A DNA stretch of 64,000 nt from contig CP114489.1 of NCBI GenBank assembly GCA_027186245.1, forward strand, positions 1,309,501 to 1,373,500, given 5' to 3'. Each line of letters opens with the position of its first letter. Position 1 is the first letter of the stretch. Positions 1 through 11,372 of this stretch are shown piece by piece. The stretch comes from Coriaria nepalensis. Taxonomy: Eukaryota; Streptophyta; Magnoliopsida; Cucurbitales; Coriariaceae. The translations under genes were made by a program, and so were the position numbers. The notes beneath the pieces were generated by a model that saw only the letters and a list, made by a program, of their open reading frames with translations, did not search any database and was not told the DNA's origin.

Positions 1-494
1 ACATTTCACAATATCAATATCACAATAAGGTCCGAGAACAAGACCAAAGTCATTGGAAGGAACATCCTGAATTCCTCCTGACCGTTCGAAGCAAGGACAA
101 AACTCACTAAAAACTCTAATGTCTTAAATTGCTGTAATGTGTGGATACCACTGCCTCAGACTCTCTCTATTTTAGAGACGGTATTTTACTAAGTTATCAG
201 TATACTGTCTTCATATTTTTTAACCTAGACACCTCAATACCGAGCACACACTTATGCTTCATTGTGCACAGTTGACTAATCGCGAATACAATATCTCAGC
301 ATGCTTGTGGAAGTACTTCTGATAGCTTTTTCTGACAATTCTCCTCAAATACTTTGGTTTTTTATAAACCGCTAAGCATAAACCACAAGCATCCATCGAA
401 ACAAGAATCATAGTTGGCCAAAACCAACGAAGTCATTAAGAACTGATTCCAGATCCGGCAACTAATTAATGCCTCTAGAGTCTAGATCATCTAC

Positions 495-520
495 AGAGAG
501 AGAGAGAGAGAGAGAGAGAG
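495..520. repeat. (AG)13 microsatellite in VPS53 intron 1
   Basis: An uninterrupted AG dinucleotide tract. On the gene strand it is a CT-rich run immediately after the 5' splice site. Confidence 0.9.
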
Positions 521-525
521 ATTAC

Positions 526-574
526 CTGTGGGGAACATCTGGTTGATGTATTCCAAAGCGCTTGATTTGTCCAT
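526..574 (-). CDS. VPS53: VPS53, first coding exon only (GARP/EARP tethering subunit)
   Basis: Reading the minus strand from the ATG at 574 gives 16 residues, MDKSSALEYINQMFPT, followed by a GTAAT donor (exon ends at 526 in phase 1). This matches the start of plant VPS53 (HIT1 in Arabidopsis) as I recall it. VPS53 is a coiled-coil subunit of the GARP complex, which tethers endosome-derived vesicles at the trans-Golgi network. The rest of the gene lies beyond the left edge: bases 1-525 look like intron 1 and contain no recognisable second exon. A (CT)13 tract on the coding strand begins five bases into the intron. The 5' UTR probably runs from 575 towards about 950. The call rests on a short exon, but the match is exact enough to be distinctive. 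Confidence 0.75.
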
Positions 575-1886
575 AACTTGGCAACAATTTGAACAAAAAC
601 TAGATCTAAGGACGCAAAATGAGTTCCGAAATATCATGTCAGTCTAGAATCAAACTGCAGAAACCGTAAGCTAGAACAAAAATTTGGTGAAAATCAATAC
701 AAGTCATTGCACCTATTCAGTACCTACTGTACACAAATTCTTGCGAAATCCACTATAGATCAGTCTTCAATGTGAGACAAAACCCGCGAAGAAGACGAAG
801 GTGGTTGATCATAAGGCATTGGCAAGCAAAATCGCTGGTGCGTCACAGCTGCCTGGATTTTCATTATGAGGATGGATCCAAGTGAAAGCTAGAACAAAGA
901 CAGGAATTGATCGATAAGAAAAAAAAGGCCGAATCGACTCCACCCGCGCTAATTTATTGATTGATCTGTTTATCCTTTTTTTTTTACTTTTTAAAGACAA
1001 TAGAAATTATTAATTTATAGATTCTCTCAATTTTCGGCCTTAATCTAATGTATTAGAACGGCCCGAGTCCAATTTCAAGGGATTTACAAAATAGCCCAAA
1101 AAAGAGGGTGGGCCCAATATTAAATTTATGTTAGTTTATTTGGTCTTATGTGATTCCCCTCTGAAGCCAAGGGTTTCTCAGTTTATAATAAATACTCTAT
1201 TGTTTAATGAAATTCTTTTGGTAAAAAAAATAATTAATTAATTAAAAATTTTGTTTAATTTATTGAATTATTGAAAATTAAAATTTTAGATTATTATGTA
1301 GAAATTATTATTTTAAAATAAGAAAAATATATTTAGAATGCTCTTAAAATTCTCAAATTTTCACTTTTGAAAATATTTTTTTCCTTTTTTTTTTCTTTTT
1401 TAAATAATTAATGTTCGGTTTTGTTTTAGTTTACGTTACGTGGTTTTCATTGTAATAAGGTGTTTTATGATGTGGTGGCAACCATGCATGAACCATGTAG
1501 GCAGTATGCCAGTGTGTCCCTAAGTTCTATATCATGTCGGGTGGGTAATTACAAATAATTATTTAATATATATTTAATATACTGTATTATATATAATATT
1601 TATTATTTTATGTAATAAATTTTATTATAATTATAAATAATATTTTTTATTTATCATATTTTAAAATAATATTATTTATAATTATAATAAAATTTAATTT
1701 ATCACTATAATAATAAGAGGGAACAAGTGAGAAGCTTAAGAAAGAAGGCAATTGGCGGGTAAATTTTGGACGGAAGAAGGAATAATATTAATTACTTTTT
1801 GTACAGTTAGCTTAAAGAGTACAGAGAAGAGGAAGGCAGCTTCCGACAAGGACGCCATTGTTATTAGCTTTACATTCATATTCTGA
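575..1886. other. Intergenic spacer between VPS53 and the RING-CH gene
   Basis: Divergent spacer between VPS53 (minus) and the RING-CH gene (plus). The first 300-400 bases are probably VPS53 5' UTR and promoter. From about 1190 to 1720 it is strongly AT-rich with runs of TAATTAATTAA and palindromic AT stretches. I see no coding exon or RNA gene. Confidence 0.6.
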
Positions 1887-2169
<283 letters not shown>

Positions 2170-2357
2170 CGTAGAAACCAAGTTTGCATTTTTCATTTTT
2201 TCCGTTTACTATTTTTCAGTTTCGTCTGTAATTGGAATCTGGATGTGCCGTTGGTCTCGCAATACGCTTTCATTCTCCTCCATTGTTCTGGATTAGGGTT
2301 TTAGTCTTTGATTTTTCTCCATTTTATACATTTTCGGGGGGGCGAGGTGGAGTTTTG

Positions 2358-4952
2358 ATGGAGGATTCAGGCGCGCAACTGCAGCTCGCTGAAGAATCTG
2401 ACCAGGTGAGTTTTGTCTTACTTCTCGATTTCTTCTAGATTCATAAAATTCAGTACTTTTTTTTTTTCAATTATTGAGTTCTTTGATTCATCGGCGTTTA
2501 TGTTACCTTTATCCGTTTAGATTCTGTTTACGACTGCTGAGAGAAATTTAGCCATAAAGAAGTGAAATTTATGACATCTCCCCCTCGATTTTGCGCATAC
2601 TATATGAACCTTAGATGATGAATCTTTTTCAGGTCTTATATAATCAAAGTTCTGGTTCAGTAAGTTACTTTTCAAGAGGTTTTTTTTTTTTTTTTTTTAA
2701 TTTCCAGGAATGTATTCAAAAGGGAAAAGAAGGAGACGCCTCTGTAGTTCAGCAGTTTAGACGGTCAAATCTCACTTCATTGCAGATACCATCAAGGACC
2801 CTGGAAAGTACTTTATCTACTTTTACTAGGATTGAGTCTCCATCAATACCTAGTCCCAGTTCTACTAGATTGGGATTGCCTCCTAGACCAAATTCTGCGA
2901 AGGTCAAATCATCTAGTAGGTGTTTACCGCCTAAGAGCTTGCTTCCTCAGAGAAGCTTTAAGGCGAAAAAGTCATCCCAAGATGCTGAAATGGCGGTTCT
3001 CATTATACCAGAAACACTCCCATCTGATGCTCTTCCCGATAAGCCTTCGACTTCGAGGTCTTTCTCTCTTAGTAAAGTCTTTTTCCCATCATCTACAAAG
3101 GGAATACATTCATCACCTTCAACACCCATTGCAAATCCAGATGCTATGACAGTACCAGCAACTAATCTGGAGAGCCATTCTGATTTTTCTGTAAGAATCT
3201 AAGAACAGCTTGGTACTACAGATATTTTGTGTTAGCCGATTTGAAAGTGGAACTATTTTTCTTGTTGTGGTTCAGAATATCAAAGCTAAGCGGCATATGA
3301 AACGCTCTTTTTCAGTTCCAGTACTTTCTAAACATGAAGAATTGAGGAGAGTGAATTCTGGAGGTCTAATTCGTGTAATTTCTGCAACCCAACTTGCTGA
3401 TGGATTATCAACAAATGATTCTCCAACAAATGAAACTGGTAGGTAAAGTGGCTATTATGAATGTCAAAGGTCAAACTTATGGCAATGCCTAGGTTTAGAA
3501 GCATAATAATTATGATCACTTGTGATTAAATATTTTGCCCCTACCTTGATGTGAAAATTAGAAGGATTATAGTAGCCTACTAGACATTTGTAATTTGTCA
3601 AATTTATTTTGTCTAGGAGGTGAAGATGCTGGTGAAGATATTCCCGAAGAAGAAGCTGTTTGCAGGATTTGTTTTATCGGGCTTGACGAGGGTGGAGATA
3701 CTCTTAGAATGGAGTGCAGCTGCAAAGGTGAGCTGGCACTTGCACACAAGGATTGTGCAGTTAAGTGGTTTAGTATCAAAGGTAACAAAACCTGCGATAT
3801 CTGCAAGCAGGACGTCCAAAATTTACCCGTGACATTATTAAAAATTCAGAATCCTCAAGCTGTGACTAGGCGGCCAATAGTTACTTCTCATGAGAGGGTG
3901 ATCGCTCATCATAGGCAAGTTTAGTATATCCCAATGCTTTCATAGCATCTTCTTAATTGTGACACAAAGACAAATTATTGTCTGTGTTTAAGTGAACAAG
4001 AATTTATATATATTTTTTATTAGATGGCCTTGGCATGAGTCTTTTTGTTGTGGTTACAGGGTTTGGCAGGATATACCTGTTGTCATGATGATTAGCATGC
4101 TTGCATATTTCTGCTTCTTGGAGCAACTTTTGGTATGTATAGGAGGCTTTTTTTCTTCCTTTACCTAATTAATCTCAATGTGGAAAATTTTTATTTGAGA
4201 AAAAGGAAGGTAATAAAAAGAACTCAAATTTCTACCTTGCCCAGTAACTGAAGTAATACTTGAGCATGATGATTTTCATGTTAATTGTTCTATTGAAATT
4301 TAATCTACTAGTTACTCTCAATACTGAGTTGTACGTAAACAGGTTTCTGACATGGGTACACAGGCACTTGCCATATCCTTACCTTTCTCTTGTGTTTTGG
4401 GTTTACTTTCGTCCATGATAGCTTCCACAATGGGTACTTAACTAATTATCCCGTCTTTTGCATTATCTATTAATACACTTCTTTCTTTCTTCTCAGTATT
4501 TCACTTTTACATCTTTGAAGTATCGTTGCTTAAAGAACGAATCTGCTATTTGATTGGTTGCAGTGAGCAGGAGTTACATTTGGGCGTATGCTTGTTTCCA
4601 GTTTGCAACTGTGATCCTCTTTGCTCATATCTTCTATTCAGTAGTAAGCAGAAACCATCTTCACACTCTTTATACCTCTAATTACTATAGTTTTCCTTTC
4701 CTTCAAACTATTTGGTTATGATAAATGCAGCTCAATGTGAATTCAATACTCTCTGTTCTCCTTTCTGCATTCACCGGGCTTGGGATTGCAATAAGCACAA
4801 ACTCCCTTCTTGTTGAGTATCTTAGATGGAGAGCAAGCCGGCAATTATTTCGATCTGGAAACGAGCAGGTCAACAATAGAACAAGGCAGCAAAACCAGCA
4901 GCAAGTACACGAACAACCTTGGCAAACAGATCAACAACGGCAACAACAATAA
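2358..4952 (+). CDS. RING-CH (RINGv/MARCH-type) zinc-finger membrane protein, 8 exons
   Basis: Exons 2358-2405, 2708-3190, 3276-3438, 3617-3914, 4060-4132, 4343-4433, 4564-4643 and 4731-4952 join in frame to a 485-residue protein. Residues 17-230 are Ser/Pro-rich and low complexity. Residues 247-294 form a C4HC3 RING-CH finger (C247, C250, C265, C267, H275, C278, C291, C294), the E2-binding module of MARCH-type E3 ubiquitin ligases. It is followed by several hydrophobic segments encoded by exons 5-8 and a Gln-rich tail, so it is probably an endomembrane E3 ligase. Exon 1 starts at a good-context ATG after the TATATG array. Intron 4 uses a GC donor (AG|GCAAGT at 3915), which is required for the conserved R-V-W-Q-D junction; the nearby GT leads quickly to a stop. 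The family is clear; its substrate is unknown. Confidence 0.88.
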
Positions 4953-5555
4953 GAACAACAACAGCCAACGGTTGCAGAAAATCCAAATGTGGAACTCAAG
5001 GAGAATTCTCGGCTACAAGAAATTACAATTCAGAGAGCATAGCAATGTTTCATTCTATTTATTTTTCATTTTTATCTGCACTGTCTTAATATCAGAATGC
5101 AGAATTTTCATGTGATCGAGGTGTAACAGTAACATGTTAGGGTGGTAATGGAGTCATAACCTTATAAGAAAGCAAATGAAAGAACTTGCAGTTGATTAGT
5201 GCACTTTTTCTGTAATCCACTTCTCAATGATCTACATGTTAAATCCCCCCTCCTTTATTATGTGACAGAATGATTTCTGTTTTGAATTGAGAGAGGGGTT
5301 AGCTGTCAAACCGGATACATGGATACCGGATCCGATTAATAGCTAATAAGATAGATAAGTTCAATATATTATAATTATGATTATATTATTATTTTTTTAT
5401 ATCGATTTATAATTGTAATTGTATTGGTCGATATTATCTTTTGTATCACGTCCAACGTGAATATAAAAAGACTTCCTAATCCATTTCCGGATAAGAACAC
5501 ATCAATTTTTTATAAAAATTCTTCGTCCTTAAAAAAAGTACAAGACCTTTCAATG

Positions 5556-5558
<3 letters not shown>
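4953..5558. other. Spacer between the RING-CH gene and the P-loop kinase-like gene
   Basis: It holds the RING-CH 3' UTR (to about 5240), an AT-rich stretch from 5330 to 5510, and the promoter/5' UTR of the next gene. No other gene is seen. Confidence 0.6.

Positions 5559-5586
<28 letters not shown>
5559..5586. repeat. (AC)14 microsatellite in the 5' leader
   Basis: A perfect AC dinucleotide tract that ends 28 bases before the start codon of the P-loop kinase-like gene, probably in its 5' UTR. Confidence 0.92.
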
Positions 5587-5593
<7 letters not shown>

Positions 5594-5614
5594 GCCAATA
5601 TAGTAAAGAAAAGG

Positions 5615-6250
5615 ATGATGATGATTATAGCCATGAAAGGTCATCCAGGCACGGGCAAGAGCACCATAGCTCACTCCATATCCTCTGCTCTGAAAATCCC
5701 TCTCATCGACAAAGACGACGTCAAAGACTGCACCTCCATCATCCACAATACGCCTTCCTACGATCACACCCTCCTCAACGACCTCTCATACGACGTCGCT
5801 TTCCGCATCACCTCGACACAGCTCCGCCTGGGTCTCAGCGTCGTCCTCGACTCCCCTCTCTCGCGTAGGTCCCACCTTGACCGTCTGATCCATCTAGCTT
5901 CGTCCGCTGGGGCCCGCATCCTGATCGTCGAGTGTAGGCCGCTTGATCTGGCAGATTGGCGGCGGAGGCTCGAGCTACGAGGAGAATCGGAAGCTTCCGT
6001 TAGCAGCGCCGGCAGTGGTTCTAATTGGCGCCACAAGCCTTCCACGTGGCGGGAGATGGAGATGCTTCTGGAATCGTACGGCGGTTGTACGGAATTCGAT
6101 ACAGGCGATGTTCCAAAACTGGTTGTGGATACTACTGCGCCTGTTGGCATCGACGAGCTTATTTCCGGTGTGCTCGAGTTCATTGCTTCTTACTGTGGTC
6201 CTCTAGTCGTGAATCAGAATTTTCCCTCCATTTCCAACGACTTGTCGTAA
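5615..6250 (+). CDS. P-loop NTPase / small kinase-like protein, intronless
   Basis: A single-exon ORF of 211 residues with high GC compared with its surroundings. A Walker A motif, GHPGTGKST, sits at residues 9-17 straight after a hydrophobic beta strand (MIIAMK). The layout (P-loop, an early acidic DKDDVKD, then a VVLDSPLSRR segment and an Arg-rich region) fits the AAA_33-type small-molecule kinase fold in which a substrate hydroxyl is phosphorylated. The substrate cannot be read from sequence. Translation could start at any of the first three ATGs (5615, 5618, 5621); the P-loop leaves room for only a short leader either way. Plant genomes carry similar single-exon genes annotated only as P-loop NTPase superfamily proteins. 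Confidence 0.85.
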   Translation: MMMIIAMKGHPGTGKSTIAHSISSALKIPLIDKDDVKDCTSIIHNTPSYDHTLLNDLSYDVAFRITSTQLRLGLSVVLDSPLSRRSHLDRLIHLASSAGARILIVECRPLDLADWRRRLELRGESEASVSSAGSGSNWRHKPSTWREMEMLLESYGGCTEFDTGDVPKLVVDTTAPVGIDELISGVLEFIASYCGPLVVNQNFPSISNDLS

Positions 6251-7190
6251 TACGCGCCGTTTAGAAAGTTGATGGGTAAGTGGGCTTGGGCCTTTTTTCA
6301 TTCGGAATAGAGGTGGGCCCAATGACCAACTTAAATGATTAATTAGGAAAGTGATGCTTCTACAAGATGTATTATTATAGTATAATAATTCATAGGTTCT
6401 TAACCTTAAAATTTCTTACTTGTAGACACGTAATTGATCGAGCTGCCTGAACATCATCATTTAATTGACTTTATGGTTTTTATTTTTTTGGTATTTAAGA
6501 ATATTGACTCAGTATGTCATTATTTATGGATATTTACATTTTAGCTCATTTTTAAAATTCTTTTTGACTTGAAAGAAAAGATACAATTATTAGACCCAAT
6601 TAAGTCTCTCTATAACACTCTAATCCATCAATATTACATAATTAAATGAGGAAATTGAAGTATTAAATCAAAAATCAAACAGCAAACCTTTTTCACTTCA
6701 TGTCGAGGAACATCAAACTTTAATGTTATCATCAAACTTTTTTTTCTTTTTTTCAGTTTAAATTAATATGTGAAATACGAAAACTATCGATATTTTCCCA
6801 TCTCCTAGAGAATTCAAGAGTACTCTATAATTACTCTTTTCTTTTATTTATTTTTCCCTTATTTTTTACGAGCTATGAATGACAAGATATATCTAATTAT
6901 ACATCACAAAGTTCAGAGTAGAGAACTAGGAAGCCTTAAAGCTTCAATATTTTTTTTTTGTTGCTCAACTCAATTTCTAAAGACTTGATTCCGTCTGTCG
7001 GCAGTCAATCATTCCCAAACCTGAATAAAGGAGGGTTGGTGTTAGGTATATGAAAGCCAAACATTAAAGAACCGATAAGTAAGGGATGGCGCCCGGTTGG
7101 AGTATTAAATAGGTAAGGGTTCTCACACCCTACTGGACGGGGTGAGTACAAAAGCTAGTTTAGACTAAAATTATGAATATTAGATTAGTC
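6251..7190. other. AT-rich intergenic spacer
   Basis: 3' UTR of the kinase-like gene, then AT-rich, T-tract-rich DNA with no recognisable exon. The stretch at about 7020-7150 is less AT-rich and may be the flank of the LINE relic that follows. Confidence 0.5.
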
Positions 7191-8060
7191 TCATGAAATA
7201 TATTAACGTTGACGAGTAACCTTTAAGAGTAGACATAATATAAGTCAAATTGATTATTTTCTTATCAGAAGATGAGATATAGATAGGTGTAAGAATGGTA
7301 AGGTGATATCAAGAGAGTGTTTAACAACCCAACATAAGTTATTAATAATTGATATTTGTCTTACGAGCATAAATGTAGTAGATAAATGTCAAATTAGGGT
7401 GAGAATTAAGTGGTGGACTTTGAAGGTAGATGTATGCCAAATTTGTAGAAATAAGGCATTAGATTGTCAGTTAGTTTTTAAAGGTTGTGAGAACACAAGA
7501 GTTAAGGATCAAATTGATAGCTTTGAGCTTTTTGAACATATAGTTAACCAAATTAGGAGTGAGTTGAGAGAAGTACTTGGAGAGGTTAAAGGAAGGGGAA
7601 TAAATGATAAGAAGACATGATGGTGGAACAATTATGTGCAATAAGTCATTAGGGAAAAAAAAGAAGGTTCAAGTATTAGCAAAAAGATAGAGATCAATGG
7701 TCGTATGAGCTTTATAATTAAGTTATAAAACTTGGTAGTAAAGAGGTAAGGGATGCTAAAAAGATAACGTATGATGATTTGTATAATAGATTAAGTACAA
7801 AAGAGTGTAAGAAATATATCTTAAAGATAACGAAAGTCAGAGATCATAAAGATAAGAATTTGAATCATGTTAAGCATGTCAAGTATAAAAGATGGTAGAT
7901 TTTTAATGGAGATAAAACTCTTTTAGGTAGGTAGAGGAATTATTTTGAGATACTACTAAATGAGACAAAATGATGAAATCAGAGAAGGTAGTTAGATCAG
8001 ATAATATATTAATTAAGGTATATAAATATCTGAAAGAAATATGAATCTAATAATTAACTA
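7190..8060 (+). mobile_element. Decayed non-LTR retrotransposon (LINE) fragment
   Basis: Translations broken by several stops and frame changes follow plant LINE ORF2 from the end of the endonuclease into the linker before the reverse transcriptase. In order: a VTFKS...SQIDYFLIR segment (about 7217-7270), ECLTTQHKLLIID (about 7315-7355), IKWWTLK, a VRSGLRE-like ELREVLGEVKGRG segment (7560-7600), WW-NNYVQ-VIREKKE (7620-7665), DAKKITYDDLYNRLSTKE (7750-7805), KITKVRDHKDKNLNHVKHV (7825-7880) and NYFEILLNETK (7935-7970). The only long uninterrupted stretch is 7303-7620. No intact endonuclease or RT core remains, and the ends, poly-A tail and target-site duplications are not defined. It is a relic without coding capacity. 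Confidence 0.72.
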
Positions 8061-8500
8061 TATTTTTTAATTAGATTTTATATATTTAAAAGTGTCAGAA
8101 TTATTAAAATATATTATTATAATACTAATTTATAAAAATAAAAAAGATATAAGATATAACCCGTCCTCGCATTCGATTAAACAATACAGTCAGATTAAGG
8201 AACATTATAAACAAAAAACAGAAAAGTACGTTATTTTTTATAAGGCGGCCTGTATCTTTCCCTCGTTTTGTTTCTTCAAATTCAAAAAAACGACCCAGCA
8301 ACTCTCTCTCTCTCTTCTCTGATTGCATAATCCACAATGCAAAAATACGAATTGTAAAGGGAAAATGAAACGTTAGATTGAGGTCTTTTTTGATTGGGCG
8401 GTGAAACAATCCATGATCTGCAGGCTGTTGAATCGTGAATTAGGGTTTGTGAGTCGATCATCTGTGTTTGAGCTTCCTCGACAGGTCGATTTCTACCGCC
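8061..8500. other. JASON-like promoter and 5' UTR
   Basis: AT-rich DNA to about 8280, then a CT-rich stretch and the probable 5' UTR of the next gene. A CTCTCTCTCTCT run at about 8301-8314 is typical of plant core promoters. No separate gene is seen. Confidence 0.5.
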
Positions 8501-11372
8501 ATGGGCAGCTTCTTGGCTTGTTTTAGAGCCAGAGATGATCGTCGACACCGTCAACGTGATCATGTTTCGTCTGATGCCCCCAGCTCGAAGCCTAGAGTAC
8601 GGTTCTTCCGTCTTTCTTCGTTTCCCCCCCTTTTTCTGTTTGATCCCGAGAAAATTAAGAAAACGATATGAAACTAGATTTTTTTCGTTTTCTTTCTTTC
8701 GTATGAAGCTGCGGTACGCTAAGTTCTCCTGTTATCCGAACATTTTTTGGATTTGATATTTTTTCTGACATGTTTTTAGCTGAATTATAATTAGGAAGCT
8801 GCATCTTCTCGAAATCGCTTGTCCTTTCTCTTTTTGGCTGAAGGTCTATCTCCCTCTCCCTCTCTCCTTATGTTAAGTTTCTATCTGAATTTTTCTCCCT
8901 GAATTCTTTCAAAACCCTTAAGATCTAGGTAAAAAAAAAAAAATTCATCCTGCGTTTTTTTTTTTGTCGTTATATAGAGAACGAAGATTATGCTAGCAAG
9001 GATAATGGCGCTCTGAATTCTGGATATCAATTGGATACAAAGGATCTGAAAGATAAGGTATGATCATAACTTCGTTATATATATATAAACAGAATTATTT
9101 TAGGAGACATTTACCACGTTCTCTGTTTTCCCTCAGCGGTCATCCAACATAGGCCAATAATGTTCAAATAATTTTAATTTTGCACCTGTTTTACATGTGG
9201 GAGTCGAGCATGGAGTATATGCGTCTATCTATGTCTATATCAAGTTCTTAATTTGGATTCAGGGGCTTAGCTGTTTAACAATCAGTTCTCTTCTACTGGG
9301 TTTTGGCAAAGCTTCTCAGGATTATCCCTGATAGTTGAGCTGAACCGGGATTCTTTATTGCACGGTGGACTAGCATCCAAATGCTTATTTCCTTTTACCA
9401 ACAAAAGCTGTTTGTTTTGCGGTAATGTGAAAGGGGAATGCAACGTCTGAAGGCACTGCATTCATTTGCAGGTTGTATAGAGAGGATGTTGCATTACCCC
9501 AAAATGCCTTTCCGATAGAGGGCAGAAATATCATTTCCACCAATTGATTTACTAGTACTCTCTCAATGAGTTCGTGAGAAAATTTCGGAGAATCTTCTCC
9601 TTTAAAGGTTTATAGAATCTCAGAACAGTGTGCAAAAATGAAGAGGCCTTTAGGAAAGTACGAATTTTAGGTTGGGATTTAATACTTACAAAAGGTGAGA
9701 TATCTTCTTGGGTAGAGATTTAGGTACTTACAAAAGATGAGCGTCTGATCAGACTTCTGTTCTGTTTGATGGATCCCCTTTATTCAAATTAAATTGAATT
9801 GTGGAAAACTGTCTTACTGATCATGCAAAATCTTTCTTCAGGCTAATTTTCATAAAGTTTCTGGTATTTTCGGAAAGAGCCCTGATGAATATCGGAAATT
9901 GTCTCAGAAGCTGCAAGGGCCTCCTCATTATGATAATGATTCTGAGCCTTCGAAGTTTCAATCATGTCTTCTAGATACATCAATCAAGAAACTTCATTCA
10001 GGCGACCAACCTGATCAGCAACCAACACCTGCTAGACAATGTGAAGATTTGGTTAAGGGTACAGGTTCTTCGGAGCATATGCCTAGCAGGTTGCTGTCTC
10101 CTGAAAATTTATGGTTGTATGTTTTTCTGGATTTTCTTAAGTAACAACATGGATCTTCTATGATGGTCTTCAGAATAAGTTTTTGTTCACTTTGACCCCT
10201 TTTCTCCTGTAAGGGAGATGCTAGAAGTGCTCATTTCTGCAATATATCTTCCCTGCATTTGTTGATTCTTCTCCCTTTGTTCTTTGCCTCTACATAGCTG
10301 TCTAACTAGTGAATGGAGTACTAAGAAGGTCTTCATCCCCTCAACCGGAGATAGTGGGGCCAGATCTCATGCTAGTCAGTCTGACGTGGAAACTTCAGTT
10401 TCACCTGGGCATTCAGACACAGAGATTCAAGGCAGGAAAAAGTCTGTCACTTTCGAATGTGATGTGGATGCATCTCACCCTCAAGGCTCATCTAAGAATT
10501 TTTTGAAGAAATCAGATTCACCAGGTAATCAGTGTGTCAAAGCCACCACCCTGTCAAAATCCATTAAAGCTAATCTCGATGACATGCAAACACCTGGAAC
10601 TGATTTTCCTGCAAACCTGGATTATTTACCAAATATGAAGATTCAAATCAGGTCTAAATACATGTCATCTGTATTGAACCCAGTTGAGAGTATATCTCAG
10701 TGGAGTTATTATTGAAAGAAAGAAGATTCTAACATTGATCAACTTTCAGGTGAAAATTTAAAAGAGGTGAAGGTGGAAGAAAGCTTGACCGATTGGTTGA
10801 AGCCAGTATCACCTGCTCAAGACATGGGAGCATTCTATAACAGAAATCGTCCTCCTAGAAAAACTCCTGTAGACAGGCCTATAATTGGTATGGTTGCTGC
10901 TCATTGGAATCAGGATGAGTTTTCTCAGATTTCAGCCAAGTGGTGGGATGGAAATGGAATCCCAAACTCCACCAACAAATACAAAGAGGTGATTGTCCGA
11001 CTTTGGTTTTCTTCTTTTTGCAGCCTGACATAGTCATTCCAATAAGTACATTAGAGAAGTATTCTAATCCTAATTGCAGGACCAGAAAGTTAAGTTTCAT
11101 GCAACACCATTTGAGGAGAGGCTAGAGAAGGCATTATCCGAAGAGAGTTTGATATCACAAAGGTACAGTTTTGTTTCCATTATCAACAAGAAATTTGAGT
11201 GACATCTTTCCTACCCACTTTTTATTCATTTAGTCTGTACCAAACTCCTATTCCTCACAGGAAAATCCCGGAAGCGAGAACGATAACTTTTAATCATCAG
11301 GATGAGGAAAGTGATACTGCCATGTCTCAGCTGCAATCTTCAACCCATCCCAAATCTGTAGTGACATTCTGA
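8501..11372 (+). CDS. JASON-like protein (meiosis II spindle/organelle-band factor family), 8 exons
   Basis: Exons 8501-8596, 8795-8843, 8978-9057, 9842-10089, 10298-10704 (or -10689), 10750-10988, 11080-11162 and 11261-11372 join in frame to about 437 residues. Diagnostic blocks are the MGSFLACF N terminus, KSVTFECD, TPGTDFPANL, RSKYMSSVLNPVE and the C-terminal PIIGMVAAHWN...KWWDGNGIPNST-KYKEDQKVKFHATPFEERLEKALSEE. These match the JASON family; Arabidopsis JASON maintains the organelle band that separates the two meiosis II spindles, and its loss gives unreduced pollen. The exon 5/6 junction is awkward: the acceptor at 10749 is clear, but the possible donors give introns of only 45 or 60 bases (same phase). 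The longer exon keeps the conserved S-Q-W. Reading through would stop at once. Confidence 0.85.
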
